Positions 1-12,051 of a stretch of 64,000 bases of DNA are shown here, piece after piece. Numbering within the stretch: the first letter of the stretch is position 1; every line of letters begins with the position of its first letter. This stretch comes from Periconia sp. R9002. Taxonomy: Eukaryota > Ascomycota > Dothideomycetes > Pleosporales > Periconiaceae. Under the pieces are notes generated by a model. That model saw nothing but the letters and a program-made list of their open reading frames with translations, was not told where the DNA came from and searched no databases. The DNA lies in the NCBI GenBank assembly GCA_023627715.1, contig JAMAHW010000055.1, positions 211,310 through 275,309 on the forward strand. Direction: 5' to 3'. The position numbers and the translations under genes were made by a program.

Positions 1-610
1 AAACGAAGACTACCGATCGCACTATCGGACATAGGGTAGGCAAGCGGGTAGGTAGATGCAGGTACACACGCACATAGGTAGGGGAAAACTCCGAACATGG
101 TACAAACGTAGAAAACGGGTCGACGACGATCTCATGTCGGTGATGTAGGGGAGGGAAAGAGGGGGGCGGGGGATGGGGGTTCGCGAATGTGTATATGTAC
201 ATAGGTGTGTGAGAGTGAAGGAGACGGAATGTTAAGATTGGGAATGGGATGGAGAGAGTACAGCTGCGAATCACGATGGGGATTGTGGCTGATCAAGCGT
301 GGCTACATAGGTGAGGGAAAAAATGTCGGTTTACAACGATGAAGTTGGTCTGATTGGATTGGATCCGGTTGGCGTCGGTCGGTCGGTCGGTGACAGCGTC
401 GGTGTTCGTAGATTTATAAGTATTTTACATAGTTTGGATTTGCGGATGAAAAAGGGTGGCAGTGGCACAGGAAGGCATGTGCTAGCTTTGGAGGGTTTGG
501 ATGTGGATCTACAGGCACGGTACGGATGAAGTACTGTACCTGGGTACCTAGTGTTGTCTAGTACAGTACGGTAGTCTACCATGGAAGGCAGAAACGGCGG
601 GGGTGCGTTG

Positions 611-635
611 CTTCTTCTTCTTCTTCTTCTTCTTC
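611..635. repeat. CTT trinucleotide microsatellite
   Basis: About eight uninterrupted CTT units lie in non-coding DNA. Confidence 0.9.
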
Positions 636-2080
636 CCTGCATTTGCTTGCGCGGCGGCGGCGCTGCGTCACGTCATGTCACCCGTATTCCATGTTTGCCT
701 TTCGCCTTGGTTAATTAACAACCGGGAAAACAAAACGGACTTTTTGTGTAGACTACGGTAGTCGACGGTAGTCCAGACTACACGCTGAAGCTAACAAGCT
801 AAGCTGCACTACCGTTATCGTGGGAAAAAAGATGAGATGGGACCAACGGAATTGAAACGCCCCTCCACTCGATTCGTCGGCCGTGGGAGATTACCGCAGC
901 AGGTGCAGCAGCACAGCACACTCTTGGTCTAGCAGCGCAACACGCAAGACGATAGGGTGATCCTGGGGGGCGGGAGCGTGCGTGCGTGCTAAGGAAGGAC
1001 CAAATGTCGCAATTCATCTCATCAGAACACCTAGCCTACCAGGAGAGCGAATGGAGATGCGGCAATGTCAATCTCTTGCCCTACCTATCTATCCGAACGG
1101 GGGGCAAGATACCAATTTGCGCGGACCTGGGTCGGTCCTGTATACATGTTACATGGACTTGGACTGGACTCTTCGTGCTTGCATTACACATACGCTGAGT
1201 AAAGCAGGAGAGAAAAGAAAAAGTAATGAGAAAAGAACGGGAAAAAAAGGCAGGTGTTCAGAAGGAACTTCTATAGATAGGCCCACGTGCGCTCCCGTGC
1301 CGCAATTGGGTTTTTGCGCCGGCAGGCTGCGAAAAAAAGGAGGACGAGGGAAAGAAACCAAACATACGATTACGGAACGTGCCAGGGCGTGCAAGCTAAC
1401 GTAATGGATAGAGGAGGCTGGGTAAGAGCCGAGATGGAGAACGAGGGGGTTGGAAGAAAGAGAGAAAAAAAAAATAAGAGAAAAGAAAAGGAAGAGAGGA
1501 TAAGGACCTTCCTGTATCATCGTGCAAGAGCCGAAAGTCAATGTACAAGGGCAGGGAGACGATAGGCGAGGTAGGATGGGCCGGCCGGCGCGCTGTTCTG
1601 TATGTACGGTATGTAGTCCATGTAGTACGGTATCGAGCCCGCTGATCAGCGTCACGGTGCCTGCTAATCATTTCCAAGGCGCAATGCCGGTGGGGACTAC
1701 ACTTACTCCATACCTATCTCGATCCTCTGCCCGGCAATACCGTGCCCCCTTGTTTGCGCTCTCGTCGCACTTGGGCCGTTGGGGAAGGTCGGCGTGCCCA
1801 TCATTTCGACGTAGCGAGCCAAACGTGCGTTGCCTACTCTAGCAGCTACCTAGGTGCCAAAGGAGCAAGTCGCAATACAGTAAGACGGCCGCACCGGTGG
1901 TGCCCTGCCCACCACAAAGGAAACGGGGCCTGATAGGTTGCGCGGCGCGGCGCCCATGGTATCGCAATGCTCTCCTGGTGTGATAAGTACGTTCTTCGCG
2001 GTAACTGATCGGCCGAATACGAAAGCCGAGAACTGTCTTTCTCTGAAATTGACTCCAGAGATAAGATTTTTTTTGCTTGC

Positions 2081-2121
2081 GTTGCGTTGCGTTGCGTTGC
2101 GCGCCCTCTCTCTCTCTCTCA
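2081..2121. repeat. GTTGC pentamer repeat followed by CT repeat
   Basis: Four GTTGC units at 2081-2100 are followed within a few bases by a CT dinucleotide run. No gene overlaps it. Confidence 0.9.
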
Positions 2122-2934
2122 CACACTCCTGGTGTGTGTGTCCCCTCGGAATGGAGGAAGAACCCTGCACAAACACACACACGTCTCCACTCTCCCGCTT
2201 GGAGTACGAGCGAAATCGGTGAGGGTAAGAGATCCTTCACCAGCCATAGTACGTAAAGCATTGTGAATTCCGAGTCAGATTGTGTGACAAAACCCGTCCA
2301 TGGAAATGAAGAACGTCTCCCTAGTGCTATTGGATTTTTTTTTTGCCCTGAGTAATGATTCATGAGCACACATGCACACATGCGCGCATTGGTTCTCTCT
2401 CCAGTGCAACGGTCGAACCTTTCCTCTCTCGGCTCGTGCAAACCCCAGTTCCTGTCCTCGTCGCTGATTGCTCGCCGTTCGTATCAGCCAGTCAATGCTA
2501 TGCCGCCTACTTTCATAACCAAATCCTGCGAAATACCTACATCCATCACCGTCAAACGTCAAAGAGGATCCAGGGCAGTGGGCACGACACGAGACAGGTA
2601 GCAAGCAGCATGTCAAGGTTTCAAATTAGAGGAGAGTCGTAGTGATAGGTCTATGTGCGTTCTTCACACACACTGTAATGTGTGTCGTAGGTGTTTCTAT
2701 GAGTGTCGTGCATTTTTAGTACAATAGCAGCATATCGTACATGGCTCAAAACAGTGTGCTGCGACGAGCACGGGGTATCAAAGAAATTGACAAAGGAAAT
2801 CAAAACTCGGACGAGCAGATGATGCAAGAATTATAGAAAATAGAGGGAGAAGAAAAAAAAAAGGGGGGACAATGACGCATGACAATCGATGAGCAAAGGA
2901 AATGCAGGAATGCAGAATGAGGGCCGAACCCTAG

Positions 2935-2984
2935 CTAGTTGTGAGGTGTAAAGAGATGCAGAGGTTGCTGACTGGGATGGTGTG

Positions 2985-3030
<46 letters not shown>

Positions 3031-5033
3031 GTGGTGGTGATGCTGTTGCGGTTGCTGATGATGTCGCTCGAATCCATCAAACATTTGTGCTTGCGGATGC
3101 AATGGGTGAGGCGTAAACTGGTTGTTCATCGGCTGGTGCATTTGGTTCTGTGTGGCGAACTCGGGGTTCATGTCATTCGAAGCCACTACTTGCTGTTGCG
3201 GTTGCTCGGGCTGAGATGTTGGGCGATTGCCATTGGTGCCATGTCGACCCAATCGACTTCCGATTCTCTGCAGCGGTTTGGCGAACATGCGACCGATGGA
3301 CGGACGGTCGTAATATTGTGATTCTTCAAAGGATGGTGCGGCATCGAAGTAGTTGGGGTAGCACCAATCCAGTGGATTGGACGGTTTGGTGGGATCGACA
3401 TAAGCAGGAGTCTGCGGTTGATCGCTATCCATGGGAGTGGGTGTGCTAGCGTGGGATACTTGCAGATCAGGCACTGGCACTGGCGGCTGCGGATGAGATG
3501 GTGGTGGTGGAGGCGGAGGTGGAGCGGGTTGCTGATTCACGTCAAGGAAATTATCGGCCGTATCCAGGTCCATATAGCTGATGCGGCGTCCCGTAGTATC
3601 TGCCGTAGGACTCTCGTCAAAAGTGGAGGTATTGGAATCGAAATTGCCCATAAAGTCGGACATGCCACTGCAGGCTCGAAGGAGGCCAGCGTTCACTGCC
3701 GCCAGCCTGCTTCGCGAGATGGAGGCATTCGGATTGCCTATTAATATATGCATACGCTGTTCTCGTGACAATTTATCGACGTTGGGCACCGAGTCACGAC
3801 TAGGTACAACGAAGCCTGCTGGGAGCTGCTGCTGAGCGGGATCGAGCGTAATATCGGATCGTAGACTCAACGTCGTAATGAGCACTTCTTCTCGGCTTGG
3901 TCGCAAGTCGCAGCACTGCAGCTTCTGGCGTAATATGCGCGTGTTGTCCGGGCACCAGCTGATCTGCGACCGACTTTCCCGTAGCCGTTCATCTAAGCAG
4001 CATACAATCTCTTTCCAGGTATCATGTAGCGATTCCTGGCGGATTAGGTTACGGATGACATTCGAGTACTTCCACTGCTCAAAGGTAGCGCCGTTCTTCA
4101 TGTGCTTTGCGACGTGGTCGCATCGTTCATCCCAGCCTATGCTAACCTCTTTACATTTGTCGAACCCACACCCAAACACTCTCCTGGGAAGCAATTGGAT
4201 GCCAATGTCCGTCAGCGAGGGCAGTGGCCGACCCGAGTGGTAACGCTGGTGGTGCTTGAGGAAGTCCTTCTGGCGATCGAAAATCCGGTTACACCCGTTC
4301 ACGATGCACGGCCAATCCTCGCCTGTCTCATGCATCCTCATTTCGTGCTTCTTCCAGTCCGACTTGGCTTTGAACGTCTTCATGGTCTTGCCCTCGGCAC
4401 AGTATGTGCAGAACATGTACGATTCTCCCGACTGACTCGCGCCCTTGTCGGTAGGGAACGAGGCAATGCTCATGGTTTCGTCCGTTGGCGTGAATCCAGG
4501 CTCCTGCTTGAACCCAGGATCAGGCTTGATCTCTAGAGGGCTTTCCATTTCCGAAGTTGGCGTCGCTGCAGGCACGGGTCTGGTTGGGTCCAATGAAGTC
4601 GGATACGATCGTGGCTCCGTACGCCTCGAGTGGGCTCTAGAACGTGAGGAAATGGAAGAGGTGGACGAGGCGATCGAGGGGGCCATGTCGCTGTTCATGG
4701 TAGACAGGGTGGAGGTGGACATGTTGGAAGCAACCGACATTCTCGAGTGATAGGAACCAGTGGTGGAGGTGCGAAACGACTGCGCGGTCGAGGAGCGAAA
4801 CGACGAGCCGCCCAAGGAGGCGAGCGATAGCGTAGACGAAGCATGCGAGGATGCGACGGAACTTCGACCTGTCATTCTCTGTGAGCTGCTACGTACTAGA
4901 GGGTATCAGGGTGCGCCGACGTACGGCTGTCCATTGCCTGCTGGAACATTCGCTGGATCATCTCGGGACGATGCCTGGCCAGCAAGGCCTCGATGTGGCG
5001 CATCGAATCCTCGGGGATGTCGAGATCCTCCAT
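2935..5033 (-). CDS. C2H2 zinc-finger protein, probable transcription factor
   Basis: Proposed CDS is complement(join(2935..4868,4925..5033)), 680 aa. The first exon starts at the ATG at 5033 and ends at a GTACGT donor. The only acceptor that keeps frame with the long exon gives a 56-nt intron. A shorter model would start at the ATG at 4875, which lies inside that intron. Residues 1-37 are a charged helical segment and the next 110 or so are Ser/Thr-rich. Two zinc fingers follow: C190-x2-C193 with H211 and H216, and C224-x4-C229 with H242 and H247. After them comes a conserved-looking region of about 100 residues with paired cysteines, then a proline run and a glutamine- and histidine-rich tail coded by a CAG/CAA repeat. 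The acidic/Gln-rich make-up suits a nuclear regulator, but its DNA target is unknown. The name of the family is not recognised beyond the fingers. Confidence 0.8.
2985..3030 (-). repeat. CAGCAA hexanucleotide repeat coding polyglutamine
   Basis: The plus strand reads GCTGTT about seven to eight times. On the minus strand this gives alternating CAG/CAA codons for a run of about 15 glutamines near the C-terminus of the zinc-finger protein. The alternating codons suggest selection for the glutamine tract rather than a pure CAG expansion. Confidence 0.9.
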
Positions 5034-5150
5034 GGTTGGCGAGGGCGGCAGTGGTCAAGCTAGCGGTGGTCGTGGTAGACTCGAGTGGCGGGACTGCTCA
5101 TTCCTCGTGAGGGGTGCCTGGGCGAGCGACGAAAAGGACAGGTGGGGAGA

Positions 5151-5200
5151 GGGCGACGATGGGCGACGATGGGCGAGGGCGGGCGAGGGCGGGCGACCAA
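5151..5200. repeat. Five tandem 10-bp units, GGGCGAnnnn
   Basis: Five consecutive decamers all begin GGGCGA. Units 1 and 2 are identical, units 3 and 4 are identical, and unit 5 diverges. The array lies about 120 bp upstream of the zinc-finger start codon, so it is probably in its leader or promoter. Confidence 0.85.
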
Positions 5201-6207
5201 GGGCAAGGAGAGCAGGCTGGCTAGAGACAGAAGGAATGTACAGAGGCCAAAGGGAGAGAGGGTCGCGCGATGCGACGGGGCATATGGGGTGGGATATACG
5301 GGGTATAGGGGGTGAAGGAGTGGATGAACGTGTCTCCGGCAGAGCAATGCAGCGCAGTGCAGTGCAGTAGGGCGTGGCTCCTGTTGGTGGGACCGGGCTG
5401 TTATATCACATCATCAGGGCGCGCAGCGGGGAGCGCGGATAGGAAATGTTCTGGAAAAGCCGTAGAAGAAGCTAAATTGGGGGTTGCTCGCATGCCATGG
5501 CTATCCATGCCTGCTGGCACCCCGGGACGTTAGGAAGCCCATGATCCCCGTCCATGCCACCACGCTGACCTCAACTCTGAGGCAAGGCTGGGGGGGGGAG
5601 AGGGGGGATAAGGGCTAGCGCGTTTGATGCTCGCAGGGTCACCATATCACCGAGAAACTGGCATTCCCATGGAGGCATTTGGACTGATCGCGTGCTGCTG
5701 CTGCTGAAGCATCCACGGTAGTTGCAGCACATCACCGAGGGGGAGACATGTTTTGGCGTATATGTGTTTTTTTTTTTTTTCGAACAATGAGGAGACGGAT
5801 ACGGGCAGGTGGATGGGATACAGTACATACATGGCAGCTGGTGGAAATAGTGGCACACGGGGGCTCTCGCCAATCATGGCAGGCGCAGCGGCACACCTCA
5901 CTTTGCGACACCAGCTGGGCGCTAGCCCGTCTGCACTCTGCAAGGGCGTCATGGATAGATACTTACAGTACTTATAAGTTGCAAGTATGGATGGATATGC
6001 CGTTGGTTCCTGGCCCATGGCATTCTTTCCTGAACTGTCCTTCCTCCATCAACCTGCCTCTCGGACGGAGGCCATGCCCAAACCGAGCACGCCCATGAAA
6101 TTATTGCCTCCCACCCCTGCCGCGGGACCTTGCCTCGTCCAGCGACAAAGCCGCACCACACTCTTCTTCCTCCACCACACATGTTCCATTCGTTCTGGCT
6201 GCTGCCC

Positions 6208-6225
6208 GTCGTCGTCGTCGTCGTC
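6208..6225. repeat. GTC trinucleotide repeat
   Basis: Six GTC units lie in non-coding DNA. Confidence 0.85.
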
Positions 6226-7235
6226 ATACTGCACCCCCGCCCCTTTTGCCTTTTCCTCCACCATCAATATCCTCGTGCAGCTTTCCCAACGTCTGTCTGC
6301 GGCATGCTGGCTCTAGTAGAGGGCTGTGGCGAGACGCCTGCCTGCCTGCTTGCTGACGGCGCACGGTTGCCCTGTACCACAATGGGGCGGAAAGGAAAGT
6401 CGGAGACCAGGGGGGTGGTGCGACTGGAGCCACTTTCACAATCGGTGGCTTCGATAAAGGAGGGAGGGGGGACATGCTGATAGTCTGATCATCACTCTAA
6501 GCAACTCCTGTACTATGTACTATGTACCTAGGTACCATCGAGATACCTCGTCGCCGACTGGACTTCGTTCGTGAGACATTGGAAACTGGCAATTTTGGCA
6601 CATGCCTTCCCGGCCTCTCCATTCGCTGACCCAAGTCAAGCGAGATTTATCCCATATCTCATAAAATGAAGCCGCCGTCGCCTACAACTCAAAAGGTCGC
6701 TACTTCTTGTACGCGTCCTGGGAGCACAGCAGCAGCGAATCCAAGGTAGATAGATGGTAAGGATCCTGTCAATCAGGCAATGCATCTCGTCACCTACATA
6801 TGTACATTACTTGGAGTTGGAGTTGGCTACTAGTTACATATGTCTGGAGACGGCTAGGAAGGATGAATGTATATGTAATCAACCAGAAGAAAACATCATC
6901 GAATGAAGCGCTGAGACGCTGTGCCGCGTATTCCAAGTACACGTGCGACGACGCCGAGACTCTGCACAGAAGACGTCCAACAGAGACTAGAGATGGAACA
7001 TTGGGCAATGTTCAACCTCCCTCTACTGTACTGACTTAGCTCCAGACATCTGCATGCCATGTACTATCTTAAGCACGTGACAAGCCGTCTAATCTGACAT
7101 GACACGCTAGGCGCATTGGGATTAGCCAATATCAACCCCACACGCTTCCAGAGCCTCGTGGTCACCCATTCACAGCACGTCCATTACTACATAGTCGTAC
7201 CTCAACCTGATTGGTATGTATAGATTTGGGTAGCC

Positions 7236-8294
7236 ATGTCACGACCAGAAGACATCGAAACCATTGACTTAACCGGATCCCCTGAACCCCCAGCACGCCC
7301 TCACACGCAGACGCAGGCGCAGACGCGTCGACCACAGCAACCACCAGCATCAATATCAAACTTCGTCACCAGGCAAGGCCCTTCATCTGGAGCCAAAAAC
7401 GTCCTTGCAGGAAAGATCCAAAAACATGCCCCCAATCCACCCATCAACCCCGTCCATCTCCGCACCATCATCAACACCAGTCCCTCGCACGCCGTGAACG
7501 CCGTTCTGCTCGAACTCTGTAAACTCTCACCCGCGTTGAGTGGAGCCGTCGTCCGCGGGCTTTCCCCGCACTCCAAATATGCCCAGGACATTACAAAACG
7601 CCACGGGAGGAAAATACAAGATCCCCAAATCAAACGCGACCCTGGATCCAGTTCGAGCTCTTCTTTCCTTCGCGCACCAAAGGAGCCCCGTACTTACGAC
7701 GACCCTCGCGATTCAAAGAGAAATTTCCACGACAGGCCAAGGTACATGGACCACCACGCAACTAACGGGCTGCCCATTGCAAAGGCGAAGAAACCCACGC
7801 CCTATCGGCCATCATCCCATCTCAAGCGCGACTACGACGACTTCTCCGCGCAATCGGATTCCGAGCCCGACAGCGCCGAGGAATACTTTGAAAGATTGAC
7901 GACGAGAGATGCAAGGAAACCTCCTCCCGCGCGTCCGGGCCACCATCCCTCTCAAGCCATCAACAACGATCGACCCGTACCGGGCCAATGGCCAGCGCCC
8001 ACTCAAAGTGGTCACTCTTCAACTGCAGGTCCATCTTCTTCGCGCACACACGTGGCCGTGAAGCCCGAACCCTCCGACTACGATGCGCTGCTGCGACGAA
8101 CCGACGCCTTTGTCCGACAGACGTTCAAGACGTGCAGGAAGTGCTTCAAGCGCATCACCGACAATGACTTTTCCACGTGCATATGCCACCCAGGGCGCAT
8201 CGTGCGGGACAGTCGGAAGGGCCGCATTTACGAGTGCTGTGAACAAGATGTGGAGAGTCTAGGGTGTAGGAAGGAGTTTCATGATGTTTCTTGA
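7236..8294 (+). CDS. Protein with N-terminal SUMO-interacting-like motif and C-terminal Cys/His domain
   Basis: Single exon, 352 aa, with an ATG at 7236. Residues 7-13 read IETIDLT followed by GSP, which fits a SUMO-interacting motif (hydrophobic core beside acidic residues and a Ser). The middle of about 280 residues is basic, Pro/Ser-rich and probably disordered, with an acidic DSEPDSAEEYFE patch. The last 53 residues form a compact domain with C300, C303, C315, C317-H-P-G, C334-C335, C344 and H349. The HPG...CC...GC...H layout recalls one CHORD-type zinc module, although CHORD spacing is not matched exactly. The protein may recruit SUMOylated partners, but no enzymatic motif is visible. 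It is read as a real gene because of the frame length and the conserved-looking C-terminus. Confidence 0.75.
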   Translation: MSRPEDIETIDLTGSPEPPARPHTQTQAQTRRPQQPPASISNFVTRQGPSSGAKNVLAGKIQKHAPNPPINPVHLRTIINTSPSHAVNAVLLELCKLSPALSGAVVRGLSPHSKYAQDITKRHGRKIQDPQIKRDPGSSSSSSFLRAPKEPRTYDDPRDSKRNFHDRPRYMDHHATNGLPIAKAKKPTPYRPSSHLKRDYDDFSAQSDSEPDSAEEYFERLTTRDARKPPPARPGHHPSQAINNDRPVPGQWPAPTQSGHSSTAGPSSSRTHVAVKPEPSDYDALLRRTDAFVRQTFKTCRKCFKRITDNDFSTCICHPGRIVRDSRKGRIYECCEQDVESLGCRKEFHDVS

Positions 8295-9360
8295 TGTAGA
8301 AGGATGGTCGGTCAAAGCGATGCCATGTAAGACTGACATGTAGGAACGTTTGTATGTTTGTGGAAGTTTGTTGTACCTGTCCTCTGTATATATGTGTAAC
8401 AACCGCGGCGCTGGGGATTTTTGTACAAATACCTTGGAATCATCAATTCTCCACCTAAACTGTACCCCCATTCTTCCCTTTTCCCTTCCTTAACTTAACC
8501 ATAACCCTTTGTCTTCTCCTTTCTTTCTTCTCGCCTCAAAAAACAAAACAACCTATTTGCCATTATACCCTATAACGCCCTTTCGTCTGACCCTTGGACA
8601 TACTCGGCAACGCAAAAAAATATGGCAATGCAGAGCAAAAAAGATGTAACACCAACCAAGCAGGAGAAAGAAATGACTCAGACTTATGGTATGTAGATGT
8701 CTATCTCTCTTTTATACATATAGGCAAAGAGAGAAAGACGCGTAAGAATAAACAAATAAACAAACATACGAAAAGAGGAGATGTAAGAAGGAAACCCCCC
8801 TCCCCTTCAGGAATGGTTTACCGTTCATTCCGTTCAATTATGTGAAGTAACTAAATAGAGACATCTAATCATATAGTCGTCCATCTATCTATACACAAAT
8901 CAGAAAGCGACATACCATCTTTTTCTCCACCATGTTTTCTCTTATTATTCCAAGGGAGTGTTCAACGGTTCGTTTAGCATCTTTTCTTCCTTTTTCTTTG
9001 TGGCTTGCTTGATGCAGGAAGCTTTCTCCGAGGAAGTACCCCTTCAACCTATTTAAAACACATGTACGTACGTACACACACATACATAAAGGCCGCGGAG
9101 ATGTCAAAGCTATACTGACTGTGCAGTTTGAGTAGTCATGGAATCACAGGAACAAGCGAGTAATCTAGTATGCACTCATGTCGTGTACATTCTAGTATTC
9201 ATGTTCATTCAATCTATTTATTTTGTTTGAGGGCAGCAATCTTTCTGTGACTACCTACGGGCATTATTTTGTCGGATCCTCCACATCTCCTCCTTTGAGT
9301 CGTGATATTCATAAACCGTCATAATCCGATATCTACCTCGAGCGCTCGCTCAGCACTCAC
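8295..9360. other. Intergenic region between convergent genes
   Basis: This is about 1.07 kb of A+T-richer DNA between the gene ends at 8294 and 9361. It should contain both 3' untranslated regions. An ACGT-rich run (CGTACGTACGTAC) lies near 9066-9078. I see no gene. Confidence 0.6.
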
Positions 9361-11171
<1,811 letters not shown>

Positions 11172-11181
11172 TGTGGGTTGC

Positions 11182-11301
11182 CTGTTTTGGGGTGTGAGGG
11201 ATTGAATGCGTCACAGCGGGGCAGCGTATTCAACCGTGGCAGGGTGGGCGGGGGAGTGTATGTATGTACCTAAGTAGGTATGTATGTATCTATGTATTTA
11301 C
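11182..11301 (-). other. Probable 5' UTR intron of the isomerase gene
   Basis: On the minus strand a CCAAAG|GTAAAT donor at 11301 and an AAAACAG acceptor ending at 11182 bound a 120-nt candidate intron just before the start codon. It contains repeats of CATA/TACC type. The call rests on splice-site quality only. Confidence 0.5.
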
Positions 11302-12051
11302 CTTTGGATGTGGAGTCAACAGCAATTGAGCTGGAGGGCGGAAGGCGAGGTTTAAATAGGATGGGTAGTAGAATGGCGGGATGGCAGAAGCAGGTGGAAG
11401 AATGTTGTTGAGGGTCCCAGGTACTTGTAGGTAAGTAGATGGGTGGGTGGGTGGAAGTGGGCGGGTATTCGTTAAGTAAGTAGTTAGTGGGGTGGTCATG
11501 TCATGGCAACAGCGTGGGTATCAGTGAGGGGCATTTCCGACATCATCGAAGCAGGGGGTTGCGGGCCGGGCTGCTCCATCATTATCAAATCACCAACAAA
11601 CGCTCAGTAAGCCACCACGCGGTCCTCTTTCCAGAATCGGGCCCAGTAAATGCATTCATTTGTTTTCTGTCTTTGCTGTTTTGCAACCCTCGCGCTTGTT
11701 CCTTCGCCTGGCGTTTCGCCGCCTGTTTCCTCCTCACACAGATGCTGCCTCAGTCATGCGCCCCATCCATGAACCAAACTCTCCAAGAATCCCCCCCTTT
11801 GAAGAGCTTGCAAAAAAAGAAAAATAGGCAACTCGACCCCCGAGCACCTGTGCCGCTCGCCAAATCAGCAAAATGGGATTGAGGCTCCACCTGCCGCTCT
11901 GTGTCTTCTTGCGATACCGCTGGCCTGTCGTGCCCCATCGTAGCCGCATCCGGTGCGTTACCCCAACTGACTAAACATTTACAATGGTGAGGCCTTGGCC
12001 ATGCCTCTCCACATCGCCCTCACTCCCTCACTCTCGCCCAACGTTCACTGT
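11302..12051. other. Intergenic region, isomerase promoter
   Basis: No gene is visible. This is the upstream region of the isomerase gene and the downstream region of the kinase gene, both on the minus strand. It holds a GGTGGGTGGGTGG-like stretch near 11441 and CT-rich tracts. Confidence 0.5.

Larger units (their letters stand above)
1..2934. other. Intergenic region, no gene recognised
   Basis: No open frame in this stretch resembles a protein family, and its frames are short and low in complexity. It holds microsatellites (CTT at 611-635, GTTGC at 2081-2100, CT at about 2105-2121), many C/T-rich or A-rich tracts, and a TACCTAG-type motif near 545. The right end, about 2700-2934, is probably the 3' untranslated region of the minus-strand zinc-finger gene. 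The rest may be a long leader or promoter of a gene to the left of the window. Confidence 0.5.
5034..7235. other. Intergenic region between divergent genes
   Basis: This is about 2.2 kb without a recognisable gene. It probably holds the leader and promoter of the minus-strand zinc-finger gene and the promoter of the plus-strand gene at 7236. It contains a 10-bp tandem repeat (5151-5200), a GTC run (6208-6225), a palindromic TGTACCTAGGTACCA at 6523-6537 and several G-rich or T-rich tracts. The open frames are short and lack family features. Confidence 0.5.

Noticed and set aside
1149..1655. Minus-strand frame of 168 codons
   Set aside because: It is composed largely of C/T-rich tracts coding Phe, Ser and Leu runs, with no protein-like pattern.
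5751..6098. Plus-strand frames across the poly-T tract near 5770
   Set aside because: The frames are built on a homopolymer and repeats, with no conserved segments.
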